This document shows, piece by piece, positions 16,326 to 27,970 of a stretch of DNA of 64,000 nt (its first letter is position 1; every line of letters begins with the position of its first letter). The stretch comes from Hypomesus transpacificus. Taxonomy: Eukaryota > Chordata > Actinopteri > Osmeriformes > Osmeridae. Where the stretch lies: positions 3,329,497 to 3,393,496 of the forward strand of contig NC_061080.1 in the NCBI RefSeq assembly GCF_021917145.1, written 5' to 3'. Made by a program: the position numbers and the translations under genes. Under the pieces are notes generated by a model. The model had not been told where the DNA came from. It did not search any database and worked only from the letters and a program-made list of their open reading frames with translations.

Positions 16326-16802
16326 TGGGGCGCAGTTTGTAAAAGGTTGCACGTCCGTTAATCCTGCTAATTTTTCGCACATTTAGCACAAATAAACGCA
16401 GCACAATTTTCAACTGATAATTCAATTCAATTTTGAACTGTTAAATCTAAATGTTAAATCTAAATGTTAAATCTAAATCTAAATGTTAAATCTAAACCTT
16501 AAATCTAAATCTTAAATATTTAATTAAATATTTAGCTATATGTTTAGTTATATATTTAGCTAAATATATAACTAAATATTTAGTTATATATTTAAGATTT
16601 AGATTTAACATTTAGATTTAGATTTAACATTTAGATTTAACAGTTCTATAAAATATTATTTTATTATTTTGCATACTGCTCCGGATAAGTTATGACATGT
16701 ATTTAGATGAATTACCCTCTAAATGTTGAAAATTGTGCTGCGTTTATTTGTGCTAAATGAGCAGGATTAACGGACGTGCAACCTTTTACAAACGGCGCCC
16801 CA
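16326..16802. mobile_element. MITE with about 90-bp terminal inverted repeats
   Basis: The left end TGGGGCGCAGTTTGTAAAAG and the right end (reverse complement TGGGGCGCCGTTTGTAAAAG) extend through GTTGCACGTCCGTTAATCCT into GCACAAATAAACGCAGCACA. The outermost bases are flanked by TA on both sides (16324-16325 and 16803-16804). The centre (16436-16645) is an AT-rich array of AAATCTAAATGTT units that is itself inverted about its middle. Confidence 0.85.
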
Positions 16803-17764
16803 TATTAACCCGCATTACGCGGATGTTAGCCTAATTTAGAACCCTGTTGACAACTGAAATGCTCTTTGCATAATATTGTGGAATATAACGGTTCAGTGGT
16901 GAATACGACATAAAGTTAAGGACTACGAGCATTACAATAAAAAAGGAAGAACTTCCTTTCAACTGAAGGAAACAGGAAGTCCACACCAGGAAGTGCATAT
17001 GCTTTTACTGGATTTGAAGTAGTAGGCCTACTTCAACCACAATGCATGTTCACATGATGCTCTTAGATTTTCACGTCTAAACATTATTTTTTGAGGTAAG
17101 AAGCAATGAAGAGGATATTGTAAGTTTTTTTTTTTTTTACTAGTGCTCTGCAATGCATTGAGTCATTGCAAATTGAGGAGTCCAACAATTTCAGTCAGGA
17201 GAGGCTTTCTAGAGAGCTTTGTGACCATAAAAACTCTATCTGCATTTCTTGCTTTGTCCAGATATGATCATGAGGCTATGATCCAAAAGGCATTTTGACA
17301 GCATTCACAAGCCGATTAGATGGCGCATGGTCTTTCATGGCTGTGTTGATGGCTTCAGCTGGACCATTATATAATTACGGTGCTTATCTAACAACAGAGC
17401 CTCAAGTGTCTTGTCGTTATTTTTCGGAGGAGTAGAGAACTTTGGTTTGCCCTTACGGGTTAGATGTGATCACGGTATGAAAAATATACATGTGTAGACC
17501 GTGCACCATGTAGCTACGACTGGGTTCCTTTACTCTCTCTCTCTCTCTCTCTCCTCTGTGCGCTCTTTTCCAGTGCCATTGACGTCACTAATTGGGGGTG
17601 GAGTGGGCGTCTAGTGGGTCACTTAATTGCCATAGAGGTAGGCGTATATAAATAGACACCTGGGTCTTTACACCGGTATGGTGTCACTCTGCTGTTGGCA
17701 CTGGTGTGATGAAGCCATGATCTGGAAATGGTACAAAAGACACCACCCTGATCTGTTTCTCTAA
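16803..17764. other. No gene seen; TC microsatellite and promoter-like motifs
   Basis: Contains poly-T at about 17126 and a CT microsatellite at about 17531-17553. The only structured part is the CRE/TATA-like stretch annotated separately. Confidence 0.4.
17580..17655 (+). promoter_or_regulatory. CRE plus TATA promoter-like stretch
   Basis: A perfect palindromic cAMP-response element TGACGTCA lies at 17580-17587, and a strong TATA-like TATATAAATAG at 17645-17655, 58 bp apart, followed by GACACCTGGG. No convincing open reading frame follows. It may belong to a retroelement LTR or be chance. Confidence 0.35.
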
Positions 17765-18475
17765 CAAAACCCGTTTCTGACATCACAGACACAATTCAGT
17801 CAAGACACTTGCTTAATGATTTGACAATTTATTGATGACCATACACATGGAAATAGCTTTGACTTTGGTGGAGTAGAGGGGAGGCACTCCCTGTCTCTAA
17901 ACAATATGAGGCAGGAAGCGAAACACAGGAGCATGAGACAGGCAGTAGACGAGGTGACATCACAGCCAGCCATAACCAATCCGAAGGGCTACTGTCAATC
18001 CATGAGCCTTCCAGCTCACAACTATTTCCAGTCGCCGCCCGGAAAGTGCGAGACGCATAATTGTGTTCACACTGCGAATATTTACTTCGTTGCTCAGGGT
18101 TGATCCAGGGTCCGAAGAGAATTGACCCATAGTCATGAACGCATCCTGGATAGTGCTATGCACTGCTGATGGGGCTTCATCATTTTGGTAAACACGATCT
18201 CTCCCAGGTGTAAGACTGTTGTTTATCGCCGCAAATTAACTCAAACATCTTAACAAGAAAGCGAGTCCGCTGGCGTCTGATTGGAAAGTCAGACTTATGC
18301 ATCCAAGCGTCAAAGTCCAGTTCACGGATAGGCCTATGGACTGCTCGTCCTGTAGTTCGTCAGACAACACGGGATCCATGGCCAAAAAATTGGTCGTTCG
18401 TCGTTTCAATTGACAGCTTGTGTGTGGTTTAAAACTTCCGTGAGGCGCGTCTCTCTATTTATCAGGCCAAATTTC
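17765..18475. repeat. Dispersed repeat, copy 1
   Basis: Shares long blocks with about 62010-62470: TTTATTGATGACCATA followed by GTGGAAATAGCTT, GGGGAGGCACTCCCTGTC, and GAGGCAGGAAGC followed by AAACACAGGA. A third partial copy is at about 63255-63450 and a fourth starts at about 63950 at the window edge. The right part (18300-18470) also matches the 26795-26925 and 27463-27595 spacers (CTTCGTCAGACAACACG). No coding sequence. Confidence 0.75.
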
Positions 18476-18589
18476 GGTTAGGCTATAACAAATTTCGGTT
18501 TAGGCTAATATTCGTGACACAATCACCTGTCCTCGCACGAACCATCCCGAGATGGTTTTAGTGGACGACAGCTCCATGATAGCTTACAA

Positions 18590-18702
18590 CAAGGAGTGTG
18601 TCCTTGGGCAAGGCACTTCACCCTACTTGCCTCGGGGGGAATGTCCCTGTACTTACTGTAATTCGCTCTGGATAAAAGCGTCTGCCAAATGTAAATGTAA
18701 GC
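18590..18702 (+). mobile_element. 5'-truncated tRNA-derived SINE
   Basis: Starts at GTGTGTCCTTGGGCAAGGCA and ends with the TCGCTCTGGATAAAAGCG / TCTGCCAAATGTAAATG tail shared with the 13.2-kb SINE. The tRNA head is missing. Confidence 0.85.
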
Positions 18703-18864
18703 CGTATCCTTGCGGCATGTTAATGCCGCCTTATTGGTTGTGGCAACTTTCATAGGTTCACACAGGTGTAGTTAAAGAGTGGAATGATGCGTGCTGCCCG
18801 GGTGCCATGCTGAACTATAGGCTTCGTTCATTTTCTTCAGCATTTTGCGCACATAATGTTTTCG

Positions 18865-19119
18865 CTCATTTTGTACGGGTGACAACCGATTCGGCACAAT
18901 ACAACTTTCGTCTACAAATAGAAGTTTTCATTTTTGGGAGATATATGAATATATTTTTATATTCATTTATCAGACATTATAAATGCCGATACCGATAGAA
19001 ATAGAAACCGATAAAATACCAAAAATTGGCCGATAATATCGTTGAAACGATGCTCCACTTTGACACCACGTCGCCGCGGCGCTGCTCCACGTCGCCGCGA
19101 CGCTGCTCCACGTCGCCAC
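18865..19119. repeat. GC-rich minisatellite module, left part
   Basis: Matches 27095-27310: GTGACAACCGATTCGGCACA, GATATATGAATATATTTTTA, and GGCCGATAATATCGT. It then runs into CTCCACGTCGCCGCG-type minisatellite units. It is cut at 19119 by the gypsy insertion and resumes at 26743. Confidence 0.8.
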
Positions 19120-19293
19120 TGTAGTATATGGCGTGATGTTCTGACAGCCAATCACGTTGGACATGGGGAGTTCTGGTTCCGGGGTCGTGGCCTTAATACG
19201 AGTTGTAATCAGTGGCTACTGTATTCTGTGAGTAAAGTGAATGATTTGCCTCTAAGCTATTGTGTAGTCTTTCATGCGGCATGGAATACGATA
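19120..19293 (+). repeat. 5' LTR of the gypsy element
   Basis: 174 bp, TG start, matches the 3' LTR at 26569-26742 over its full length. Followed immediately by the primer-binding site at 19294-19306. Confidence 0.93.
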
Positions 19294-19437
19294 TGGTGTC
19301 AGAAGCAGCGAACCGCTGACCATTTTCGCCTGGTGTGAGGGTGACTTGAATTGCCTGTGGATAGCCTGCTTGGACAGCTAGTCTACAACCATCGTTGCTA
19401 GCACGCACTAACGCTGTACTGAGTATGCAGACAGACT

Positions 19438-20485
19438 GTGTTAATGATGCAATCATTCACTCCGCAGTCACCGTTGCCCCTGACGGGGAACCTTGCAGAA
19501 AATTGGCGTAAATGGGAGCAAAGTTTTCGCCTCTATCTCTTGGCTAGTGGACTTACTGATAAAGCAGAAGGTCGGAAAATAGCCGTGCTGCTACAATGCA
19601 TTGGTGAGGATGCGTTGGAGATGTACAACACGCTGGAAAACACATATGAAGATGCTGACATCAAAACAATGGAGGAGGTAATAAAAGCCTTTGGGAATTA
19701 CTGTGCGCCACGTAAGAACACTATTTTTGAAAGGCACCAATTCTGGGCACATCGGTGGCATGAATATACTGGTATTGACAAGTTTGTCACGGAATTGAGA
19801 CAGAGTACGCACGTGTGAGTTCAAAGAGACTGTGGATTTGATGCTCAGCGACAAAATAGTGTTCAGTGTTTCGGATGCTCGTGTCAGGGAGAAACTGTTA
19901 ACTATCTCAGACTTATCTCTAACTAAAGCCGTCGACATATGCCGCGCCAAGGAAGTTACACAAGCTCAGGCCAAAGTCATGGCGGCTAGTGGTAGCACAG
20001 AGCAAGAGGTGCTTGCAGTAGAGAAACATGGGTGGCAACGCCAGACATCGAGATCGCGCGCGAGCCCGACCAGTGAACAGCGGGAGAAGACATGCGACAG
20101 ATGTGGAAGCATGCACAAGCCCAGGAACTGTCCGTGTGCCGATCTGCACCTGATGTTGCACCCATCGATACAGAAAGCATGGGTGTGGATGCACTGTTCA
20201 TTGGTGCGGTCACACAAGCACATGCTCGATGTAAAGACACTGGGTGGCGCACAGCGCTCCGAGTTGGTGGGCGAATGGTCAACTTCAAGCTTGACACAGG
20301 GGCTTAAGCCAACGTGCTGCCAACATACAATAAAGAAGACCAACACTATACTTGTAGCCTACGGCTGCACCCGCATCAAACCCAAGGGTATACTCACGTT
20401 GCATGTGAACTCCCAACACGAGCAGGCCCTCCTAAACTTTGTGACTGACACATCTGACATGCCGCTGCTTGGCAGAGTGTTGTGA
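19438..20485 (+). pseudogene. gag and protease of the gypsy element, disrupted
   Basis: Frame 19438-19818 has the gypsy gag pattern NLAENWRKWEQSFRLYLLAS. The frame shifts and resumes at 19832-20160 with ALSLTKAVDICRA-like capsid sequence and one zinc-knuckle start CDRCGSMHKPRNC; the rest of the knuckle is abnormal. In another frame (20092-20307) the protease active site DTGA is followed at once by a stop codon. The reading frame ends at the LTR-like insertion at 20478. Confidence 0.85.
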
Positions 20486-21323
20486 ATAATTATTCCAGTT
20501 CCCGTGTATAGTAAAAATAAATCAGTGTCGAAGTGAGGAAAATCCTAAGTCCGTACAAGTGAAAAATAAGTCCAAAGGTTGAAAAGTATTCCAAGTGTAG
20601 ACAAGTGAAAAATAAACTAAGTCCAAACAATAAAATTATTCTAAGTCCAAACCAGTCAAAAATCAGGCTAAGTCCCAACAGATGCACTGAAACTCAGAGT
20701 ATTGATGCAAAGGTTTATTCCAACACAGGGTAAAAAGGTATCCAAGTGAGTAAGCTCCCAAGAGCAGACTGTCCGTTTCTCTCCGGACAGTCCCTTTTAT
20801 ACTGTATTTTCTGCCTATTATTTGTGTCATTTTTTGCTATTGGTACAATACAGTTGGTCACAGATACATTATGCATCCTCACATTATTGGTACCTTTCTG
20901 TTGATGACCATTTCTACGCTTTGTCACCCAATTGGCCCCTATACTAGGGTTTCTGATTACAGAAGCTGGGTCACGTTGGCATCTCTGTCCTTACATAAAT
21001 CTGACCATGTCCAGGCTCGTGTTGGGTGCACACTTATCTTGGTTTGGAGGAGTTTTCCTGCAGTTTGGCCTTATGTGTACGTTCTAATTTACGGCTAGGC
21101 CTCTGCATTCCTTAGAGTGGTACTTCCCTATCTTCCTTTGCTAAAACCAACGTTTTCACACCTCTATTGTTTTTACTCAGTCAGAGCTTAGCATCACATT
21201 TCCCATAATACAACTTAGAGCATAATATAAGGAATAATTGAGACATTCACTTTTCAATTAACTAGTTCCATAAGTGTAACCCATCTCCATCATTTCAGCA
21301 GGGTGACATAATTTTCTTCATCA
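20478..21323. mobile_element. LTR-like insertion (possible solo LTR) inside gypsy pol
   Basis: An 846-bp block splits the protease-RT linker. It starts TGTTGTGAATAATT and ends CTTCATCA, and is flanked by AGAG on both sides (20474-20477, 21324-21327). The first 180 bp contain AAGTCC/CAAGTGAAAAATAA subrepeats. A reverse-complement copy of that left end lies at 33116-33310. No coding sequence. Size, TG..CA ends and the 4-bp duplication fit a solo LTR. Confidence 0.7.
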
Positions 21324-21335
21324 AGAGATGCTTGT

Positions 21336-23861
21336 GTGAGACTTGATCTCGTCAGAAAAGTAAAGACATTAACACGGCGAACTCCACCCCAGACCAAAGA
21401 GGAGCTGCTCCAGCGCTATCCCGGCGTGTTCCAGGGACTGGGTGAATTTCCAGGCATACACCACATCCATGTCGATCCAAAGGTGCCCCCTGTTGTCCAT
21501 GGGTGCAGGAAGATCCCATTCGCTGTGCTGGATAGGCTCAAAAACACACTGGCCATTCAAGAACAGACAGGGGTGTGTCGCAAGGTAACAAAGCCAACAC
21601 CATGGGTGAGCAGCCTCGTTATAACTGAAAAGAAAAATTGTACCCTACGGGTGTGTTTGGACCCGAGGGACCTCAACAAAGCAGTGCTTCGCCAACACTA
21701 CTCCATACCCACACCCGAGGATGTTCAATGCCAGCTGGCAGGAAAGACCATATTTACAATTCTCGATGAAAAGGATGGGTATTGGCAAATAAAGCTTGAT
21801 GAGGAGTCAGCTGACCTGCGCACGTTCAACACCCCCTGGGGGCGGTACCAGTTTACGCGCCTGCCGTTTGGCATTAAAAGTGCAAGTGAGGTGTTTCAGC
21901 AAACTAATACAGAAAGTTTTGGTGACATTGCAGAAGTCCACATTATTGCAGATGACATGATAATATCAGCAGCCACAAAGGAAGAACATGATGACATCTT
22001 ACAACAGGTGATGGACAGAGCGGTCAAGCTGAATATGAAATTCAATGCTGACAAAATCCAGTACATGGTGAGTGAAGTGAAATACATGGGGCACATCATC
22101 AGCGCGGAGGGAGTCAGACCAGATAACGCCAAAGTGGAAGCAATCACGGCAATGCCTCCACCTGGAGACAAAAAGGGTCTACAGAGGTTGTTGGGCATGA
22201 CACGATACCTTGCCCAGTATATCCCGCACGAAACCACTCTGATGGCTCCGCTCAGAATGCTGCTCAGAAAAGACATGATGTGGCAATGGCAACCAGAGCA
22301 CCAAGCAGCACTAGACAGACTGAAAGCAGCCATCTCCAACACGTCGATGCTAAAGTTTTTTAACCCACGAGAGGAAGTTGAAATACAAGCCGACTCATCC
22401 AAAGATGGCCTGGGTGCAGTACTAATGCAGGGTAAGCGTCCTATTACTTTTGCATCCAGAGCCCTCTCTACAGCTGAGCAGAACTACGCTCAGATTGAGA
22501 AAGAACTCCTGGCTATAGTGTTTGCGCTGAAAAAATTCCCCAATATGTCTATGGCGTCTCGGTCAAAGTCCAGTCTGATCACAAGCCCTTGGAAGTTATA
22601 GTTACCAAGCCCATCGGCACAGCGCCCACCCGCCTCCAGAGAATGCTACTCCAGACACAAAAGTATGACATTCACATCACCTACACCCCTGGCAAGGACA
22701 TGGCGGTAGCTGACCCGCTCTCCAGAGCTGTCCCACCACATGCCAGGCAAGAAGACTGTGAGATGGGGGACGAAAGGGTTGTGTATGACATCAGTGCAAT
22801 GACTCCTCTTGATGGGTCTGTCATGGAGCAACTGAGAGCAGCAACAGAGACAGACCGCGAGATGCAGACATTGGTGAGTCTTCACGAGCGAGGTTGGCCA
22901 GACAGGAAGAGGTGCCTTCCACTAGCCCCACAGCCTTATTGGCATGCTTAGAATGACATCTACATTGCAGATGGCTTGCTAATGGTCAACCTCCGCATGA
23001 TAATCCCCAGAGGCCTCAGGGCTGAGATGCTGAGGCGGCTGCACACTGCACACCAGGGCATCCAGCGCTCCCTGGCGCACGCCAGGGCAGTGATGTATTG
23101 GCCTGGCCTCACAGAGGATGTCAGAATGATGGTTGAATCATGCCCCTCATGCCAGGAAAAGCTGCCTGACAACTAGAAGGAGCCCCTCCTCCCTCACACA
23201 GTGCCTGATACACCATGGGCAAAGATAGCGGCTGACATTTTTGAGTTTCAAGGACGCTCCTTCTTACTGATAGTGGATTACTTTTCCAAGTATCCTGAAG
23301 TCCTGAAGTTGTCAGACAAGACATCTGGTACTGTGATAGCCAAGTTCAAGGGTGTTTTTGCTAGGCATGGTATACCCACTGAGCTGATTGCAGACCATGT
23401 ACCCTTTGCCAGTGCTGAGACGGCCCAATTCGCAAGTAAATGGGGTTTCAAGATAACGCATTTTAGTCCTGCCTACCCACAGTCAAATGGCTTGGCTGAA
23501 AGGACCATTGTCAGTGAAGAACATGTTGAAAGCTACTTCCCAGACGGGTATTGACCCTCACATGGCTCTCCTGCATTTCAGGAACACGCCGGTCACGGGA
23601 TTAAAATTCTCACCGGCTCAACTGCTGATGGGGCTTGTTCTTCGTTCCGATCTCCCTGCCAGCAAGGCAGCCCTGGCTCCTGCGATACCAGAGAATGTCC
23701 AGCAGAGTCTCAGGAGGCAGCAGCCTTGCCAAAAGCACAGCTATGACAAGGCGGCATCACCCCTTCCTCCCTTTATGGAGGGAGAGAGAGTGTGCATGAA
23801 GACAACAACAGGATGGCAGCCAGCGACAGTAGAGAGAATCAGGGATGAGCCGAGATCCTAG
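21336..23861 (+). pseudogene. pol of the gypsy element (RT, RNase H, integrase), disrupted
   Basis: Frame 21336-22601 (421 aa) covers RT: it shows YWQIKLDEE and LPFGIKSASEVFQQ, and has ADDM where YVDD-type motifs are usual. RNase H follows with IQADSSKDGLGAVL and ALSTAEQNYAQIEKELLAIV. A frameshift near 22590 moves to 22589-22951, which ends at a stop. Integrase parts lie at 22976-23176 (H2C2-like, CPSCQEK) and 23201-23554/23487-23861 (core with AADIFEF and PYPQSNGLAER-like motifs), separated by stops and a frameshift. Enzymatic activity is therefore unlikely. Confidence 0.9.
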
Positions 23862-24098
23862 GACATCATCACACCAACAGGTGCAAGATACAGGAGAAAC
23901 CGCAGGCATCTCAGGCCTGACCGAGTTGCTGTGCATAGAGACAATGATGAAACCGCAGGCCCACACTCTGATTCCGACCATGAGAGTGAGCAAGGGCAGA
24001 ATGGGACACATGATGAGCCAGGACCAAGGCCTGACACAGAGACTGGCACAGGCCAGACAACCGGAGCAGGAATCTTACCGGAGCAGCAACCGGAGCAG

Positions 24099-26358
24099 CA
24101 ATCTTAGCAATTACAGGCCCATTTCAAATTTGCCATCTCTCTCCAAAATTTTGGAAAAAGCTGTGGCAAAACAGCTCACTGAGCACCTCTCCTCAAATCA
24201 GCTCTATGAACCTCTCCAGTCTGGATTTCGTCTTCACCACAGCACTGAAACTGCATTAGCCAAGGTAGTCAATGATCTATTATTAGCCTCTGACGCGGGC
24301 TTTAGCTCTGTCCTTGTTCTTCTAGACCTAAGTGCAGCTTTTGACACTGTAGATCATGAGATTCTCCTGGAACGTATGGAGAACTATGTTGGGATTTCTG
24401 GTACTTCACTTCAGTGGTTCAGATCGTATCTATCTGATAGATCACAATATGTCCACTATGATGGTTGCTCATCCAGGAGCTCCATTGTAAAATACGGAGT
24501 ACCACAGGGTTCAGTTTTAGGCCCTCTGTTATTTTCACTCTATATGTTGCCTTTAGGAAACATAATTAGAAGTTTTGGGGTAGATTTTCACTGCTATGCA
24601 GATGATACTCAGCTATACATGTCTATAAAGCCGGGAGAATTTCCACATGCTATGGAAACCTGTGTTTCCGGGTTGAAAACTTGGATGACTGCAAATTTCC
24701 TTCTTCTTAATTCGGATAAAACCGAGGTTCAAATTTTTGGTCCGAAAAAACACCGAAATAATTTATCCCATCTAACCTTAGACTTAGACGGCGTCAAAGT
24801 ATCTCAAAGCCAGCTGGTAAAAAATCTGGGAGTCACAATGGACCCAGACCTTTCATTTGAGTACCATATTAAGCAAATCACCAGAACAGCATTTTTCCAT
24901 CTACGTAATATTGCCAAAATACGAAAATTCCTCTCAAAGGATGATGCTGAAAAACTAATACATGCTTTTGTTACGTCCCGATTGGACTACTGCAATGTGT
25001 TGTTCTCTGGCCTCCCAATTACCTACCTAAAAAACTTACAGCGGGTGCAAAATGCTGCTGCTAGACTATTAACTAAAACTAGAAAGTTTGATCATATAAC
25101 ATCGACTCTTATCTCTTTACACTGGCTCCCTATCCAAGCCAGAGCTGATTTCAAAGTTCTACTACTAACTTACAAATCTCTGCATGGATTGGCACCACTG
25201 TACCTCTCCGGTCTCCTTGCACCCTATTGCCCCGCAAGGTCTCTAAGATCTCAAAATGCCGGCTATCTGGTAATACCCAAAGTTAAGAAAAAAACTGCTG
25301 GAGGTAGGGCGTTCTCATATAGAGCACCTCTTCTTTGGAACAAATTACCCATCTCAATTAAGGAAGCTGATACTGTCTCGACATTTAAAACTAGATTAAA
25401 AACGTTCTTGTTTAGTCAATTCTATGATTGTTAAAGGGAAGTATGTGTGTACTTTCTATGTAAACCTGGGATGTGTGCTTGCCTATGTGTGTATCACATG
25501 TAACTTTTAAATTTTAATTATAGCTTATGTTCACATTGCCCAGCTAGATGTTACAAATAAAGTAAACCTGTTACTGTATATTGTTAGTATTATTATTATT
25601 ATAGTTCCGTTGCTGTATATTGTTACTGTTATAGTTTTTATTACTAGTTGGAGACAACGGGGGACTGGCTGTTTTCATCCTTATTCGTATAAGTATAACC
25701 TACTTTAGAGTTCTTTCCCCTGGAACAGATTTCATGTTCCAACTGAGGGGGGCTGTCGTTGTTTTGGTGTGTGGGGCTGCATCAAATACCCTTTTTGCTC
25801 TGTTAAATTGCTGCACTAGTCCACACTTGACCGGTGGGGATCTCATTCTATTTTGACTGTAACTGTTAGCTGCTCCTGGCATTCTCTAATTCTCCTCTCT
25901 GTCCCCCCCCCACACATTCCCTGTGGTGTGGGGGGTTTGAGCTGTCAGGACCTGCTTGGTCGTCGGTCTGCCAACGCTGAACCAGGTCGTCACCCGGAAT
26001 CTAGTCTCCATGACGGCCAACAGCGAGTTTCCCGGTCCCATCCAACGTCTATAAAGCGGAACAATGGATTTTGGTTTTTCAAAACCCATTGACACTGTAT
26101 GACTATGTTTAGCTTGTGTTCTGCTCCTCTCTCTTACCAACCGTCTCTGGAGGAGGGGATCCCTCTCTGAATTGCTCCTCCCAAGGTTTCTTCCATTTTT
26201 TCTCCCGGTGGGAGTTTTTCTGGGAGTTTTTCCTTGTCTTCCTTGAGGGTTTAGGTTGGTTGAGGGGCAGTTCTATGGGCGCATGTGAAGCCCTCTGTGA
26301 CATGCTTGCGTGTAAAAAGGGCTATACAAATAAATTTGATTTGATTTGATTTGAATTT
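24099..26358 (+). mobile_element. 5'-truncated L2-type LINE
   Basis: An open frame to 25434 encodes a non-LTR reverse transcriptase: [54 protein letters not shown] and the catalytic [10 protein letters not shown]. The C-terminal tail has [13 protein letters not shown] and LLWNKLP. The 3' end has an L2-like untranslated region ending in TTTGA repeats. GAGCAG flanks both sides (24093-24098, 26359-26364), but upstream GGAGCAG repeats make this target duplication uncertain. The RT frame is intact from the truncation point to the stop, suggesting a fairly recent insertion. A second copy of the 3' end lies at 46671-46960. Confidence 0.88.
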
Positions 26359-26568
26359 GAGCAGGAAGAAGATTGAAACTGCCAACTCGTCTGCAGGATT
26401 ACATACTTTAGTGCAGCTTGGCTGAGTAATATATGGTGGTGTTGACAGCTGTATGATTTCATGACTTATCTGCAGTCACTGTGTTACATAATGCATTCGA
26501 TGTTTACTTCAGGTTAGGAATACTACATGGAATATGTTTGTGTACTTCTGTTTAGCTAAGAGGGGGGA

Positions 26569-26742
26569 TGTAGTATACGGCGTGGTGTTCTGACAGCTAA
26601 TCACGTTGGACATGGGGAGTTCTGGTTCCGGGGTCGTGGCCTTAATACGAGTTGTAATCAGTGGCTACTGTATTCTGTGAGTAAAGTGAATGATTTGCCT
26701 CTAAGCCATTGTGTTGTCTTTCATGCGGCACGGAATACGATA
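26569..26742 (+). repeat. 3' LTR of the gypsy element
   Basis: 174 bp, preceded by the polypurine tract at 26559-26568 and followed by the target-duplication copy GCCAC at 26743-26747. Confidence 0.93.
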
Positions 26743-27970
26743 GCCACGATGCTGCTCCACATCGACACGGCGCTCCTGCATGTCGACACGACATATCCAA
26801 ATGTCAAAGTCAAGTTGACTGCTCGTCCCGTACTTCGTCAGACAACACGTGTTCCATGACAGGAAAATGGGTCGTTCTAGCTTTCAATTGGAAGCTTGCG
26901 CGGGGTTTAAAACCTCTTTGAAGCTCATATTCTCTCAACTTCTCAACGCGCGACACCATTTATAGGAAAAAATTGCAGAAGCCCCGCCCATTTATGGTCG
27001 GGAAGGCCCTGCCCATTTTCGGTTGGGAAGGTCCCGTTCATTTTCAAAGAGGGACTCTCGACTTTGCAAATATCGACTGTCGGCAGCATGTTGTGCGGGT
27101 GACAACCGATTCGGCACAATACAACTTTCATATACAATTTGAATTTGTATTCAAAGTTTTTCATTAAGTTTTTGTTTTTGGGAGATATATGAATATATTT
27201 TTATATTCATTTATCGGACATTATAAATGCCGATACCGATAGTTTGGAAAATGCCTAATATCGGCCGATAATATCGTCGAAACGACGCTGCTCCACTTCG
27301 ACACCCAGTCGACGCGACGCTGCTCCTCGTCATCGCCACGCTGCTCCTCGTCGACGCCACGCTCCGCCATGTCGACGCCACGCTGCTCCGCCGCGACGCT
27401 GCTCCACGTCGCCACGACGCTTCTCCACGTCGATACGGCGCTCCTGCATGTCGACACGACACATCCAAATGTCAAAGTCAAGTTGACTGATGTTGACTGC
27501 CCGTCCTGTACTTCGTCAGACAACACGTGTTCCATGACAGGAAAATGGGTCATTCTAGCTTTCAATTGGAAGCTTGCGCGAGGTTTAAAACCTCTTTGAA
27601 GCTCATCTTCTCTCGACTTCTCAACGCGCGACACCATTTATAGGAAAAAATTGCAGAAGCCCCGCCCATTTATGGTCGGGAAGGCCCCGCCCATTTTCGG
27701 TCGGGAAGGTCCCGTTTATTTTCAAAGAGGGACTCTCGACTTTGCAAATATCGACTGTCGGCGCCGTCAGTGTGTTTTTGCAAATTGGGACTCTTGACTT
27801 TGCAAATATCGGCGAATGTCGGCGATATATGAATATATTTTTATATTCATTTATCGGACATTATAAATGTCCGATAAATGTTTGGAAAATGCCTAATATC
27901 GGCCGATAATATAGTCGAAATGATGCTGCTCCACTTCGACACCAAGTCGACGCGACGCTGCTCCTCGTCA
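26743..27970. repeat. Tandemly duplicated minisatellite spacer modules
   Basis: Two copies of an about 300-bp spacer (26795-27085 and 27463-27766) share CTTCGTCAGACAACACGTGT, AAATTGCAGAAGCCCCGCCC and GGGACTCTCGACTTTGCAAA. They alternate with two copies of the GATATATGAATATATTTTTA / GGCCGATAATAT module (27095-27290 and 27825-27920) and short CCACGTCGAC arrays. The order suggests tandem duplication of a compound unit of about 670 bp. No gene. Confidence 0.8.

Larger units (their letters stand above)
19120..26742 (+). mobile_element. Ty3/gypsy LTR retrotransposon, degraded, with nested insertions
   Basis: Complete by its borders. The 5' LTR is 19120-19293 and the 3' LTR 26569-26742, both 174 bp, beginning TGTAGTATA and ending AATACGATA, with six differences counted by hand (about 3.4%). 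A 5-bp target duplication GCCAC lies at 19115-19119 and 26743-26747. The primer-binding site TGGTGTCAGAAGC directly follows the 5' LTR and a polypurine AGAGGGGGGA directly precedes the 3' LTR. Gene order gag, protease, RT, RNase H, integrase places it in Ty3/gypsy. All coding parts carry stops or frameshifts. It is interrupted by an LTR-like element (20478-21323) and an L2-type LINE (24099-26358). It inserted into the CCACGTCGCC minisatellite. Confidence 0.93.
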
